Below, piece by piece: positions 24,698 through 33,850 of a stretch of DNA of 64,000 bases. Within the stretch, counting starts at the first letter, position 1; each line of letters starts with the position of its first letter. Below the pieces are notes generated by a model. The model made no database searches and was not told where the DNA came from. It worked only from the letters and a program-made list of their open reading frames with translations. Position numbers and translations under genes: made by a program. The DNA is from Pseudomonadota bacterium (GTDB lineage Bacteria > Pseudomonadota > Gammaproteobacteria > Xanthomonadales > Xanthomonadaceae): positions 62,001-126,000 of the forward strand of contig JAEZYE010000052.1 in the NCBI GenBank assembly GCA_023419315.1, written 5' to 3'.

Positions 24698-26341
24698 ATG
24701 CGGATTCTCGAAATGGCCCGCGCGTTCCAGGCCCGCCGCTGGCACGGCTATCTGCTCGGGCTGGTACTCACGGTGCTGGCGGTGTGGGCACGTTTCCAGA
24801 TTGGCGATGCGCTGCTGGGCTCGCCATTCCTGGTGTCGCTGCTGGCCGTGCTCATCACCGTGTTCTTGGGCGGATTTGGCGCGGGCGTGATGACCGCGCT
24901 GCTGTCGGGCCTGCTTTGCCAGTACTTCTTCATCCCGCCCGGCGACTCGCTGGCACTGGAATGGCCAAGCGGCTGGATCGCGATGTTCTTCTACTGGGGC
25001 TCGGCGAGCCTGGTTCTCGCGCTCGTGCATGGCCTGTTTCTCGCGTACGAGCGCCAGTTGCAGAGCGACGCCGCGCTGCGCGAACTGAATCGCGAACTCG
25101 AGTGCCGTGTCGCCGAACGCACCGCGGCCCTCGAAGCCGAAATGAAGGCACGCAACACCGCGCAGGGTCAGGTGCGGCAACTGCAGAAGATGGACTCACT
25201 GGGGCAGTTGACCGGCGGCATCGCGCACGACTTCAACAACATGCTGGCGATCATCATCGGTTCGCTGGACATGGCGCAGCGGCGATTGAATGGCAGCGAA
25301 CATCCCAAGCTCGCCACCAATCTGGAAAACGCCGCCCAGGGCGCGCAACGTGCGAGCCTGCTCACCGCGCGCCTGCTCGCGTTCTCGCGACAGCAGGCGC
25401 TGGCGCCGCAGGCGGTGGACGCCAACCGGCTGGTCAGCGACATGTCCGACATGCTCAGGCGGACGATTGGCGAGCAGTTCCGCCTGGAATGCGTGCTTGC
25501 AGGCGGACTCTGGCAGGCCTTCGTCGACCCCGCGCAACTGGAGCATTGCCTGCTCAACCTGGCGGTGAATGCGCGCGACGCCATGCCCGAGGGCGGCAGG
25601 CTGACGATCGAAACCGCGAACGCCGAACTGGATTTCCGCTACGTACGGCAGCACGACGATGTCGAAGAGGGCCAGTACGTGCTGATCTGCGTCAGTGACA
25701 CCGGCCACGGCATGCCGCCGGAGGTGATCGAGCGCGCGTTCGACCCGTTCTACACGACCAAGGGCGTCGGCAAGGGTACGGGACTCGGGCTCAGCCAGGT
25801 GTACGGTTTCGTCAAGCAATCTTCCGGGCACGTGAAGATCTATTCGGAAGTCGACCAGGGCACCACGGTGAAGATCTACCTGCCGCGATACGTCTCGCAA
25901 CCCGCGGCGCTGTCAGCGGTGGCCGGAACGCCGGTCACGCCCCCACCGTCCAGCCGGGCCGGCGAGGTGGTCCTGGTGGTGGAGGACGAAGCCGCCGTGC
26001 GGCAGATGACCGTGGAGGCGCTGCGCGAACTGGGCTACACCGTGGTGCACGCGGCCGATGCGCAGCAGGCGTGGGAACATCTGTCGGTGCAACCGCGCAT
26101 CGACCTGCTGCTGACCGACATCGTCATGCCCGGAACCAACGGGCGCGTGCTGGCCGACAAGGCCGTGGCGCTGCGGCCGGAACTGAAGGTGCTGTACACG
26201 ACCGGCTACACCCGCAATGCCGTCGTCCACAACGGCGTACTGGATGCCGGCGTCGCGTTCCTGCCGAAACCGTTCACCATCGAACAGCTGGCGCTGAAGG
26301 TGCAGGCCGTATTGCGCGGACAGGTCGTCGGAAACGGCTGA
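24698..26341 (+). CDS. Membrane hybrid histidine kinase (DUF4118-HisKA-HATPase-REC)
   Basis: This 547-residue protein starts with three or four hydrophobic helices (to about residue 115) that resemble the KdpD-like DUF4118 membrane module, including CQYFFIPPGDSLALEWPS. A coiled coil (about 115-165) leads to a HisKA domain with His177 in LTGGIAHDFNNMLAI. The ATPase has LNLAVNARDAMPEGG, DTGHGMPPEV and GTGLGLSQVYGF. A receiver with Asp474 in LLLTDIVMPGTNGR ends the protein, with the switch motif YTTGYTRNAV. The absence of a DNA-binding domain suggests it passes phosphate on, most simply via the divergent single-domain receiver. The signal is unknown. Confidence 0.9.
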   Translation: MRILEMARAFQARRWHGYLLGLVLTVLAVWARFQIGDALLGSPFLVSLLAVLITVFLGGFGAGVMTALLSGLLCQYFFIPPGDSLALEWPSGWIAMFFYWGSASLVLALVHGLFLAYERQLQSDAALRELNRELECRVAERTAALEAEMKARNTAQGQVRQLQKMDSLGQLTGGIAHDFNNMLAIIIGSLDMAQRRLNGSEHPKLATNLENAAQGAQRASLLTARLLAFSRQQALAPQAVDANRLVSDMSDMLRRTIGEQFRLECVLAGGLWQAFVDPAQLEHCLLNLAVNARDAMPEGGRLTIETANAELDFRYVRQHDDVEEGQYVLICVSDTGHGMPPEVIERAFDPFYTTKGVGKGTGLGLSQVYGFVKQSSGHVKIYSEVDQGTTVKIYLPRYVSQPAALSAVAGTPVTPPPSSRAGEVVLVVEDEAAVRQMTVEALRELGYTVVHAADAQQAWEHLSVQPRIDLLLTDIVMPGTNGRVLADKAVALRPELKVLYTTGYTRNAVVHNGVLDAGVAFLPKPFTIEQLALKVQAVLRGQVVGNG

Positions 26342-26358
26342 GTTGCGTGCGTGCCCAT

Positions 26359-26387
26359 AAAAAAAGCCGGCTTTCGCCGGCTTTTTT
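26359..26387. terminator. Bidirectional Rho-independent terminator
   Basis: A 12-bp stem of AAAAAAGCCGGC and GCCGGCTTTTTT with a 4-nt loop gives a T6 run on either strand. It separates the convergent hybrid-kinase gene (stop 26341) and dacA (stop 26393). Confidence 0.92.
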
Positions 26388-26392
26388 CGCGC

Positions 26393-27595
26393 TCAGTCCG
26401 ATTCCCACCACATCCAGAAGGCATCCCACAGGCGCTTGAAAAAGCCGGCTTCTTCGACGGCATTCACCGCGACCAGCGGTGCCTGCGCGACTACCTTGCC
26501 GTCCAGCGTGACCTTCACGTCGCCGATGGCCTGGCCCTTCGCGATCGGCGCGACCAGTGTCTTCGGCACGTTCATCGAGGGCTTCAGTTCGCCGTAGCGA
26601 CCGCGCGGCACGCTGACCAGCATCGGCTGCGCGACGCCCAGTTGCACCTGTTCGGCCTTGCCTTTCCACACGCGCTGGGTGGCGACCACTTTGCCCGGCT
26701 CGAACAGGCGATGGGTCTCATAGAAGCGGAACCCCCAGTTCAACAGCGCCAGGCTGTCGTCGGCGCGCTGTGCTTCCGAAGTGGAACCCATGACCACGGC
26801 AATCAGGCGCTGATCGCCGCGCTTGGCCGAACTCATCAGGCAGTAGCCGGCACCGGAATGGTGGCCGGTCTTGATGCCGTCCACGCTGCCATCCCGCCAC
26901 AGCAGGCGGTTGCGGTTCGGCTGGGTGATGGTACCGACCGTGAATTCCTTGATCTTGTTGAACGCGTAGGTTTCCGGATAGTCGCGAATCAGCGCGCGTC
27001 CCAGCAGCGCCAGATCGTAGGCGGTCGAATAGTGCTCCGGCGCCGACAGGCCGTGCGCGTTGACGAAGTGCGAACCCTTCATGCCGATCTTCGCGGCATA
27101 GGTGTTCATCAGCGATGCGAAGGCCTCCTGGCTGCCGGCAGCATGTTCCGCAAGCGCGATGGCGGCGTCGTTGCCCGACTGCACGGCCATGCCCTTTTCC
27201 ATGTCGAGCAGCGGCGCCGTCTTGTTCACCGCGAAGCCGCTGTAGCTGCCATCCGTCGCCGCGCCGCCTTCGCGCCATGCGCGCTCCGTCATCATCACCT
27301 GATCTTCGGGACGGATCTTGCCGTTCTTCTGCTCGGCCGCGAGCACGTACGAGGTCATCACCTTGGTAATGCTCGCCGGCTCGACGCGCTGCTGGTAGTT
27401 CTCGCCCGCCAGCACCTGGCCGGTGGTGTAGTCCATCAACAACCAGGCGGTGCCCACCGGCTTCGGGGCGGGCGGAATGGCGACGGTTTCAGTCGCCGCA
27501 ACCGCCGGAGCGGGCGCAGGTGCGGGCGTGTTCTGCGCGATGGCCGCACCGAAGGCGGTCGTGGCCAGCGCGGCGAGGACGAAACGGAACTTCAT
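26393..27595 (-). CDS. dacA: D-alanyl-D-alanine carboxypeptidase (PBP5/6 type)
   Basis: This 400-residue periplasmic penicillin-binding protein removes the terminal D-Ala from peptidoglycan pentapeptides. It has a signal peptide (cut after AAIAQ), a Pro/Ala-rich spacer, then the three active-site motifs: Ser75-Ile-Thr-Lys, Ser140-Gly-Asn and Lys242-Thr-Gly. A PBP5 C-terminal beta domain follows from about 300. The end (FFKRLWDAFWMWWES) looks like the amphipathic membrane anchor of this class. ATG at 27595 is used because the signal begins there. It is the last gene of the elongation block, about 100 bp after rlpA. Confidence 0.95.
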   Translation of the reverse strand: MKFRFVLAALATTAFGAAIAQNTPAPAPAPAVAATETVAIPPAPKPVGTAWLLMDYTTGQVLAGENYQQRVEPASITKVMTSYVLAAEQKNGKIRPEDQVMMTERAWREGGAATDGSYSGFAVNKTAPLLDMEKGMAVQSGNDAAIALAEHAAGSQEAFASLMNTYAAKIGMKGSHFVNAHGLSAPEHYSTAYDLALLGRALIRDYPETYAFNKIKEFTVGTITQPNRNRLLWRDGSVDGIKTGHHSGAGYCLMSSAKRGDQRLIAVVMGSTSEAQRADDSLALLNWGFRFYETHRLFEPGKVVATQRVWKGKAEQVQLGVAQPMLVSVPRGRYGELKPSMNVPKTLVAPIAKGQAIGDVKVTLDGKVVAQAPLVAVNAVEEAGFFKRLWDAFWMWWESD

Positions 27596-27694
27596 TTGAT
27601 GCGGACTCCTGAAGGGCGCGGACCCATTCGACGAAGAAGACATTTTAGGGAGAGATGCAGCGCACGGAAGTACCGCGACTGCGGAAACATCGCT

Positions 27695-29005
27695 TTATTC
27701 GCGGACCCGTTGCGGCCGATCGAAGCCGAGCCCGGCGATGCGGCCGGCAAGTTCGTCGGCACGCGCTTCGCTTGCAGCACCCACGCGCAGACGCCAGAGC
27801 ACGCGGCCATTGCTGTGCACGTCACTCAGGGTGGCGTCGGCAATGCCCGCCGCAAGCAGGCGCGCGAGTGCGCGATCGGCATTCTCGCGACTGGCGAAAC
27901 TGCCGACCTGCAACTGCAACGCACTGCCGGTTGCCTGCGATGTGGCGGGCCTCGGCGCAGCTTCGCGGGCCACATCCTGCGACGTTGCCGGTCGCACGGC
28001 GGCCCGTTCGTCGGAATGATCGGCGGCCGCTGGCATCGGGGTCGGCTTGCCGGTGGCGATGCGTACGCCGCGTTCTTCCATCCAGGCCTCGAAGCGGTCG
28101 GCGTCGGCCGGCTGGGACGCGTTGGCCGCGACGTAATAGCGATGTCCACCCGAGGCGGCTTGTGCCTGCGCCGTGCCGCGACTGGATACATCCACCGCAG
28201 GCAGCTTGCGTACAAGCGTGTCCATCCCGCTGGCGGCCGGCTGCGGTGTTGCCTGTCGATCCGCGGACGCGCGCGCGGGCTCGGCCGCGGACGTGGACGT
28301 TGACGTGGAGGCCACCGTGGCCTGCGTCCGCGGTTGCTCGCGCGCCACTTCATTGGACGTAACCGCCCGCACCTCGACCCGGCCGGTGCCGCGCTGGGTG
28401 ATGCCCAGCTTGACCGCCGCCGCATAGCTCAGATCGATGACACGGCCTTCATGGAACGGGCCGCGATCATTCACCCGCACGACGACCGATTTGCCGTTGT
28501 CGAGATTGGTGACGCGCGCAAAGCTCGGCAGCGGAAGCGTCTTGTGCGCCGCCGTGAACGCATACATGTCGTAGACCTCCTGATTGGAGGTGCGGCGTCC
28601 GTGGAATTTGTTGCCGTAGTACGAGGCCGTGCCCGTCTCGACATAGCCGTCCACATCATCCATCACGCGATACTGCTTGCCCAGCACGCTGTACGGCGAA
28701 CGGTTGCCGATGGGCGAACGCGGTTCATTGCTCACCACCGGCTCGCGGATGCAGTCCAGATCCGGCAGATGATCCGGCGTGGTATCGGCGACACCCGGCG
28801 CATAGAGCCCACCCGCGGTGTAGTTGCCGCGCTTGGACAGGTCTTCCTGCGCGGGCGCATAGAAGGAGCAGTCCTTCGCACCACCGGTGACGACAGTGCC
28901 CCCCGTCGAGGGCGATGTGCCCGCGTGAGGGGGAGTGGATTTCTTCGGCGCCGTGCTGCAGGCCGCCAGGACGAGGGTGAGCAGCGCGGGCAGAAGCCAT
29001 TTCAT
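27695..29005 (-). CDS. rlpA: RlpA-type septal lytic transglycosylase with SPOR domain
   Basis: This 436-residue lipoprotein has lipobox LAAC (Cys16) and a linker. The double-psi beta-barrel (about 122-215) starts GTASYYGNKFHGRRTSN, with His154 in TAAHKTLPLP and Asp180 in RVNDRGPF; these match the catalytic pair described for Pseudomonas RlpA. A long Ala/Thr/Pro-rich region comes next, then a C-terminal SPOR domain (about 360-436, LQLQVGSFASRENADRALA) that binds denuded glycan at the septum. Its ATG overlaps the mltB stop by 4 bp (ATGA). A longer frame reaches 29239 but lies inside mltB; the lipobox fixes the start. Confidence 0.95.
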   Translation of the reverse strand: MKWLLPALLTLVLAACSTAPKKSTPPHAGTSPSTGGTVVTGGAKDCSFYAPAQEDLSKRGNYTAGGLYAPGVADTTPDHLPDLDCIREPVVSNEPRSPIGNRSPYSVLGKQYRVMDDVDGYVETGTASYYGNKFHGRRTSNQEVYDMYAFTAAHKTLPLPSFARVTNLDNGKSVVVRVNDRGPFHEGRVIDLSYAAAVKLGITQRGTGRVEVRAVTSNEVAREQPRTQATVASTSTSTSAAEPARASADRQATPQPAASGMDTLVRKLPAVDVSSRGTAQAQAASGGHRYYVAANASQPADADRFEAWMEERGVRIATGKPTPMPAAADHSDERAAVRPATSQDVAREAAPRPATSQATGSALQLQVGSFASRENADRALARLLAAGIADATLSDVHSNGRVLWRLRVGAASEARADELAGRIAGLGFDRPQRVRE

Positions 29006-30135
29006 GCGGGTGGGATCTCTCTTCCGGCGATCGCCTGCGACAGCTGCCACACCGCCATCGCGTACATCTTGGAATTGTTGTATCGCGTGATCGCGTAGTA
29101 GTTCTGGAAGCCCAGCCAGTATTGCCTGCCTGTACTGCCTTCCAGCGATACCAGCGTTGCGCTGGCGTCGGGCGCCACCGGTTCGAGCGGACGATAGCCA
29201 CGTTCGGCAAGCTGCGCCAGCGTGTAGTCCGGCGTCCACGTTTCGGGATTGAATTCCGGGTAGCCGGCCTGCAGTTCGGCGCGCGCGGCCACCGGCGCAC
29301 CGGGGATCCAGCCGCCACGCTCCCCGCCCTTCTTGCGGAAGTAGTTGGCGATCGAAGCGAAAATGTCGTCGACGTCGTTGAACAGATCACGACGCCCGTC
29401 GCCATTGCCGTCCACCGCGAATTCGCGGTAGCTGGACGGCATGAACTGGCCCATGCCCATCGCGCCCGCGTAGCTGCCGATCAGCGAGGTGATGTCCAGC
29501 TTCTCCTCGCGCCCCAGTGCGAAGAGCTGGGCCAGCTCGTCGCGGAAGAACTGCTCGCGGCGATGTTCGTAGGCGGCACGCTCGGGGTTGCCGCTGCGCG
29601 GATAGCGGAACGCCAGCGTGTACAGCGCATCGAGCACGCGATGCTTGCCGACATAGCCGCCGTAGCTGGTCTCGACGCCGACAATCGCCACGATGATCTC
29701 GGCCGGCACGCCGTAGGCCTGCTCCTCGCGCGCCAGCGCCTCGCGATGGCGGGCGAGGAAGGCGCGACCACCATCGATGCGCGCGGCGGTGATGAAGTTG
29801 GGTCGGTACTCGCTCCACGGCTTCACGCGTTCGGCCGGACGCGACATCAGCGCGATCACATCGTCGCGGAACTGCGCCTGCGACAGCACGGCATCAATGT
29901 AGAGCGGATCGATTGCGTAGCGGGCGGCGGTGTCGCGGATGAAGTTCGCGCGCGCCGTGGCGAAGTCTTCCTGCACGAGCGCAGCAGGCGGCACGCCCTC
30001 GACGCGTTCCACCGAGGTTTCGGCAGGCCGCGCGGGCGGCGCGTGATGCGTGGTTTGCGAAGACGGGGATTGCGGCGGCGTCGCGCAGGCGACGAGGCCG
30101 AAGGTCAGCAGGCAGACAAGGGCGCGTCGAATCAT
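29002..30135 (-). CDS. mltB: Membrane-bound lytic murein transglycosylase B
   Basis: This 377-residue outer-membrane-directed lipoprotein has lipobox LVAC (Cys17). The SLT_2 domain contains the catalytic Glu155 in AIVGVETSYGGYVG, then YAGAMGMGQFMPSSYREFAV and a calcium-type loop VDGNGDGRRDLFN. It cleaves glycan strands to form 1,6-anhydro ends and allow wall expansion. The same frame is open far upstream to 31674, but the signal peptide at 30135 fixes the start. It overlaps rlpA and follows rodA within the elongation block. Confidence 0.95.
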   Translation of the reverse strand: MIRRALVCLLTFGLVACATPPQSPSSQTTHHAPPARPAETSVERVEGVPPAALVQEDFATARANFIRDTAARYAIDPLYIDAVLSQAQFRDDVIALMSRPAERVKPWSEYRPNFITAARIDGGRAFLARHREALAREEQAYGVPAEIIVAIVGVETSYGGYVGKHRVLDALYTLAFRYPRSGNPERAAYEHRREQFFRDELAQLFALGREEKLDITSLIGSYAGAMGMGQFMPSSYREFAVDGNGDGRRDLFNDVDDIFASIANYFRKKGGERGGWIPGAPVAARAELQAGYPEFNPETWTPDYTLAQLAERGYRPLEPVAPDASATLVSLEGSTGRQYWLGFQNYYAITRYNNSKMYAMAVWQLSQAIAGREIPPA

Positions 30136-30230
30136 CGGCGCGAGGGTAGCACGGCATCTGCGGTGCAGCGTGAATCGGAAATGTTCGCCGCATGCGCTCG
30201 CGTGCGCGGCATTTGCGGCCTGATTCCGGC

Positions 30231-31349
30231 TCAATATCCGTGCACGGGCCGATGCGCGCGCGCGGCCATCACCAGCCCCAATCCCGCAAGCAGCGATACC
30301 GCCGACGTGCCGCCATAGCTCAACAGCGGCATCGGCACGCCCACGACGGGAAGCAGCCCCGAGATCATTCCGCCGTTGACGATCACATAGACGAAGAACG
30401 CCAGGCCGAGCGACCCGGCGAGCAGGCGCGAATAGGTGTCGCGCGCCTCGATCGCAATCCACAGGCAACGCGCGATCACGAACAGGTACAGCGACAGCAC
30501 CACGGCCACGCCGATCCAGCCGAATTCCTCGGACAGGACGGCGAAGATGAAATCGGTGGTGTGTTCGGGCAGGAAGTCCAGGTGCGCCTGCGAGCCTTGT
30601 CCCCATCCCTTGCCGGCGAGCCCGCCGCCGCCGATGGCGATCTTGGACTGGATGATGTTCCAGCCGGTACCGAGCGGATCGTTCTCGGGATTGAGGAAGG
30701 TGAGGATGCGGTCCTTCTGGTACGGACGCAGCAACCAGAACCATGCCACCGGCGCGGCTGCGGCCACGCTGCCTACGCCGACGCCGACCCACCACCAGGG
30801 CAGGCCCGCCAGCAGCAGGGCGAACACACCGCTCGCGGCCACCAGCATGCCGGTGCCGAAATCCGGCTGCAGCAGGATCAACCCGGTGGGAATGGCGATC
30901 AGCACGCCGGCGACGATCACGGTGAGGAAGCGCGGCGGCAGCGGTTCGCGATGCAGGTACCACGCCATCATCATCGGCAGCGTGATCTTCAGCAGTTCCG
31001 ATGGCTGCAGGTAGAACAGCTTGAGGTCGATCCAGTGCCGCCCATGCTTGCCGGTGCCAATGAACAGCACCAGCAGCAGCGGGATCAGCGACAGCATGAA
31101 CACGCCGGGCGTCCACCCGCGCAGCCGGACCGGCGACACCCGCGACAGTCCCCACAGCGCCACCAAGCCCACCGCGAAGCGCGCGCCTTGTGCGAGCACC
31201 AGCCGCGTACCCTGCACTTCTCCGCCCGCGCTGTACAGCACGGCCAGGCCAATCGCCATCAATGCCGACAACGCGGCCAGTAGCGGCCAGTCCAGCGTGC
31301 GCAGGATGTGCCGCAGCAGATCGATCGCCCAGCGCAGCAGCTCCGTCAT
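30231..31349 (-). CDS. rodA: Rod-shape peptidoglycan glycosyltransferase RodA (SEDS family)
   Basis: This 372-residue SEDS protein has about ten helices and polymerises glycan strands from lipid II in the elongasome. Family blocks visible are LQPSELLKITLPMMMAWYL, LILLQPDFGTGMLVAASG, GWGQGSQAHLDFLPEHTTDF with the key Asp/His-containing periplasmic loop, and the end VPMPLLSYGGTSAVSLLAGL. It overlaps the mrdA stop by 4 bp (ATGA), so it is coupled to its transpeptidase partner PBP2. Confidence 0.95.
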   Translation of the reverse strand: MTELLRWAIDLLRHILRTLDWPLLAALSALMAIGLAVLYSAGGEVQGTRLVLAQGARFAVGLVALWGLSRVSPVRLRGWTPGVFMLSLIPLLLVLFIGTGKHGRHWIDLKLFYLQPSELLKITLPMMMAWYLHREPLPPRFLTVIVAGVLIAIPTGLILLQPDFGTGMLVAASGVFALLLAGLPWWWVGVGVGSVAAAAPVAWFWLLRPYQKDRILTFLNPENDPLGTGWNIIQSKIAIGGGGLAGKGWGQGSQAHLDFLPEHTTDFIFAVLSEEFGWIGVAVVLSLYLFVIARCLWIAIEARDTYSRLLAGSLGLAFFVYVIVNGGMISGLLPVVGVPMPLLSYGGTSAVSLLAGLGLVMAARAHRPVHGY

Positions 31350-33367
31350 GGAGATCTCCCTGGGGTGGGCGGACGGCCTTCGGCCGCAGTCGCGCCCCGA
31401 ACGGGCGCCGTCGGCGGTGCCTCCGGTGCGGGAGCAAGCGGCGCCGGTGGCTGCGTCGCGGGCGCATCGGCGCCCGGCGCGGCGGGACTTGTCTCGTGCA
31501 GGCCGGGCACGACCTCGGTGGGCTCGGCTTCCGGCATGGTGCCGAGCAGGTAGGCGTCGAGAATCTTGCGTGCGATCGGAGCCGCAGTACTGCCGCCGTA
31601 ACCGCCACCCTCCACCGCGACCGCCACCGCAATGGTCGGCGTATCGGCCGGTGCGAAACCGACGAACAGCGCACGATGACGCAGGTGCATCGGCAGGCTT
31701 TTCGGGTTCACCGCGGCGGTGCCCCGGCGGCTGGCGACCTGCGCGGTCCCGGTCTTGCCGGCCAGCACGTAGGGCGCGCCTCGCGCGATCGCATAACCCG
31801 AGCCACCCGGCTGCATCGTCGCCATCATGCCTTCGCGCACCACCTGCACGTTCGCCGGGTTGGGACTGATCGGCTGTCCCGGCGCGGTGGTCGCCGGCAC
31901 CCAGACGCCATCGAAACCGGTGCGCGTTTCGCGCACGAGATGGGGTTGGCGCAGATGGCCGTCGGCGATTCCGGCGATGGCGCGCACGAGTTGCAGCGGC
32001 GTCACCTTCCAGTCGCCCTGGCCGATGCTCACGTTCACCGTGTCGCCGGGGTACCAGCGTTCCTGGCGGCTTTTCATCTTCGCCGCGGGCGAAGGCAGGA
32101 TGCCGTCGATTTCACCGCGCAGATCGATCCCGGTGGGTGCGCCGAAGCCGTACCCGCCCATGTACTGATCGAAGCGCTCGATGCCGAGATCCAGTGCAAG
32201 CCGGTAGTAGTACGTGTTGACCGATTGCGCGATCGATTTGCGCAGATCGGTCCAGCCGTGGCCGCCGCGGTTGGAATCGCCCCAGCCCCGGCGCGTTCCC
32301 GGCAGATAGAACATACCGGTGGACAGCACCCGGTCTTCCGGCCGGCGCACGCCCGAATCCAGTCCGGCCAGCGCAATCAGCGGCTTGATCGTCGAACCCG
32401 GTGCAACGCCGCCCAGCACCAGCCGGTTGAACTGCGGGCGCGACGGGTTTTCGTTGAGCGCCTTGAAGTCCTTGCTGGAAATGCCGTTGACGAACAGGTT
32501 CGGGTCGTAGCTCGGCAGGCTGACCATGGCGAGGATTTCGCCGGTGCGCGGGTCCACGGCGATCGCCGAGCCTTCGTTTTCGCCGAATGCGGCCACCATC
32601 GCGCGCTGCAGATCCAGGTCCACGCTGAGCCGCAGATCCGTACCGGCCACCGCGGGCACGCGGCCGAGCACGCGCAGCGCGCGGCCTTCCACATTGGTTT
32701 CGACTTTCTCGTAGCCGACCTTGCCGCGCAGCGACTCGTCGTAGAAACGCTCCAGGCCGGTCTTGCCGATGTGCGTCAACGCGGCATTGGCTTCGCCCAG
32801 GGTTTCCAGATCCTGCTCGTCGATGCGGCCGACGTAGCCGATGATGTGCGCGAACAGATCACCGTAGGGATAGCGACGCGTCAGGTACGGCACCAGCTCC
32901 ACACCGGGAAAACGCCAGCGGTCCACGGCAAAGCGCGCCATTTCCTCTTCGCTGATCCGCAGCTTCAGGGTGATCGGCCGGAAGCCGCGCGTAGCCTTGC
33001 GGGTGGCCTCGAAGCGTGCCACTTCTTCCGGCTCCAGATGGATGATTTCGCCCAGCTCGCGCAACAAACGAACCGGATCGCCGGCCTTGTCGGGCGTGAC
33101 GTCCAGGCGGAACGCGGGCACGTTCTCGGCCAGCAGCCGTCCGCGGCGGTCGTAGATCGCGCCGCGCCCCGGCACGACCGGCTGCGGCTTGATGCGGTTG
33201 GCTTCCGAGCGCGTGGCGTACTCGGCGTGATCGACCACCTGCAACTTGAAGTACCAGCCGGCCAGGCCGATCAGCGCGATCGCCACGACGACGAAGCCCA
33301 GCAACGCGCGACGGCGGAACTGCTCGGCCTCCGCATGCGGGTTCTTGCTGGGGCGGCGCTGGATCAT
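31346..33367 (-). CDS. mrdA: Penicillin-binding protein 2, elongation-specific transpeptidase
   Basis: This 673-residue bitopic protein crosslinks peptidoglycan in the rod complex with RodA. It has a single membrane helix (about 21-40), a dimerisation domain and a transpeptidase domain with Ser325-Thr-Ile-Lys, Ser382-Val-Asn and Lys538-Thr-Gly. Residues from about 611 to the end are a low-complexity tail of mostly Pro, Ala, Thr and Glu, which many PBP2 proteins lack or have much shorter. It overlaps rodA and starts 3 bp after the mreD stop. Confidence 0.95.
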   Translation of the reverse strand: MIQRRPSKNPHAEAEQFRRRALLGFVVVAIALIGLAGWYFKLQVVDHAEYATRSEANRIKPQPVVPGRGAIYDRRGRLLAENVPAFRLDVTPDKAGDPVRLLRELGEIIHLEPEEVARFEATRKATRGFRPITLKLRISEEEMARFAVDRWRFPGVELVPYLTRRYPYGDLFAHIIGYVGRIDEQDLETLGEANAALTHIGKTGLERFYDESLRGKVGYEKVETNVEGRALRVLGRVPAVAGTDLRLSVDLDLQRAMVAAFGENEGSAIAVDPRTGEILAMVSLPSYDPNLFVNGISSKDFKALNENPSRPQFNRLVLGGVAPGSTIKPLIALAGLDSGVRRPEDRVLSTGMFYLPGTRRGWGDSNRGGHGWTDLRKSIAQSVNTYYYRLALDLGIERFDQYMGGYGFGAPTGIDLRGEIDGILPSPAAKMKSRQERWYPGDTVNVSIGQGDWKVTPLQLVRAIAGIADGHLRQPHLVRETRTGFDGVWVPATTAPGQPISPNPANVQVVREGMMATMQPGGSGYAIARGAPYVLAGKTGTAQVASRRGTAAVNPKSLPMHLRHRALFVGFAPADTPTIAVAVAVEGGGYGGSTAAPIARKILDAYLLGTMPEAEPTEVVPGLHETSPAAPGADAPATQPPAPLAPAPEAPPTAPVRGATAAEGRPPTPGRSP

Positions 33368-33370
33368 CCG

Positions 33371-33850
33371 TCAGCCACGCCGGGCCTGCCGCAGCATGTC
33401 GAGCAGGATGTAGATCAGCGGCCAGAGCAGCATGCCCAGCAGCGGCGCCCACCAGAAATTCCAGGGCAGCATCGGCTCGCGCAGCATCCAGTGGATGGCG
33501 GCATCGACGATGCGGTCGTTGAGCAGCAGGCCGCCGATCGCCAGCGCCTGCTGCGACAGCGGGAAGAAGCGCAGCCGCAAGCGGAAGCGCTGGAGGATGA
33601 AGGTCATGATCACCAGCCGCAGCGCCTGTTCGCCAAGCACGCTGCTGAACATCAGATCCGCGATCACGCCCAGCACGAAGGCGAAGCCGAGGCTCACGCG
33701 TTCGGGTGTCTCGATCACCCAGTAGGCCAGCACCAGCGCCAGCCAGTACGGGCGCAGCGGTTGCAGCATGTCGGGCAGCGGCAACAGACCGAGCAGCAAC
33801 GCGGCGGCGAAGCTGATCGGCAGGACCCAGCCCTTGCGCATGCGGCTCAT
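33371..33850 (-). CDS. mreD: Rod-shape-determining protein MreD
   Basis: This 159-residue hydrophobic protein has about five helices, the normal MreD plan, with FVLGVIADLMFSSVLGEQAL matching the family core. It joins MreB filaments with MreC and the PBP2/RodA synthase at the inner membrane. It overlaps the mreC stop by 4 bp and is immediately followed by mrdA. Confidence 0.92.
   Translation of the reverse strand: MSRMRKGWVLPISFAAALLLGLLPLPDMLQPLRPYWLALVLAYWVIETPERVSLGFAFVLGVIADLMFSSVLGEQALRLVIMTFILQRFRLRLRFFPLSQQALAIGGLLLNDRIVDAAIHWMLREPMLPWNFWWAPLLGMLLWPLIYILLDMLRQARRG

Noticed and set aside
26351..28303. 650-codon plus-strand frame opposite dacA and rlpA
   Set aside because: Antisense to genes with full active-site motifs, with no features of its own.
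30136..31674. N-terminal extension that would make MltB an 890-residue fusion
   Set aside because: The extension reads through rodA and part of mrdA in a wrong frame; the lipoprotein signal at 30135 marks the true start.
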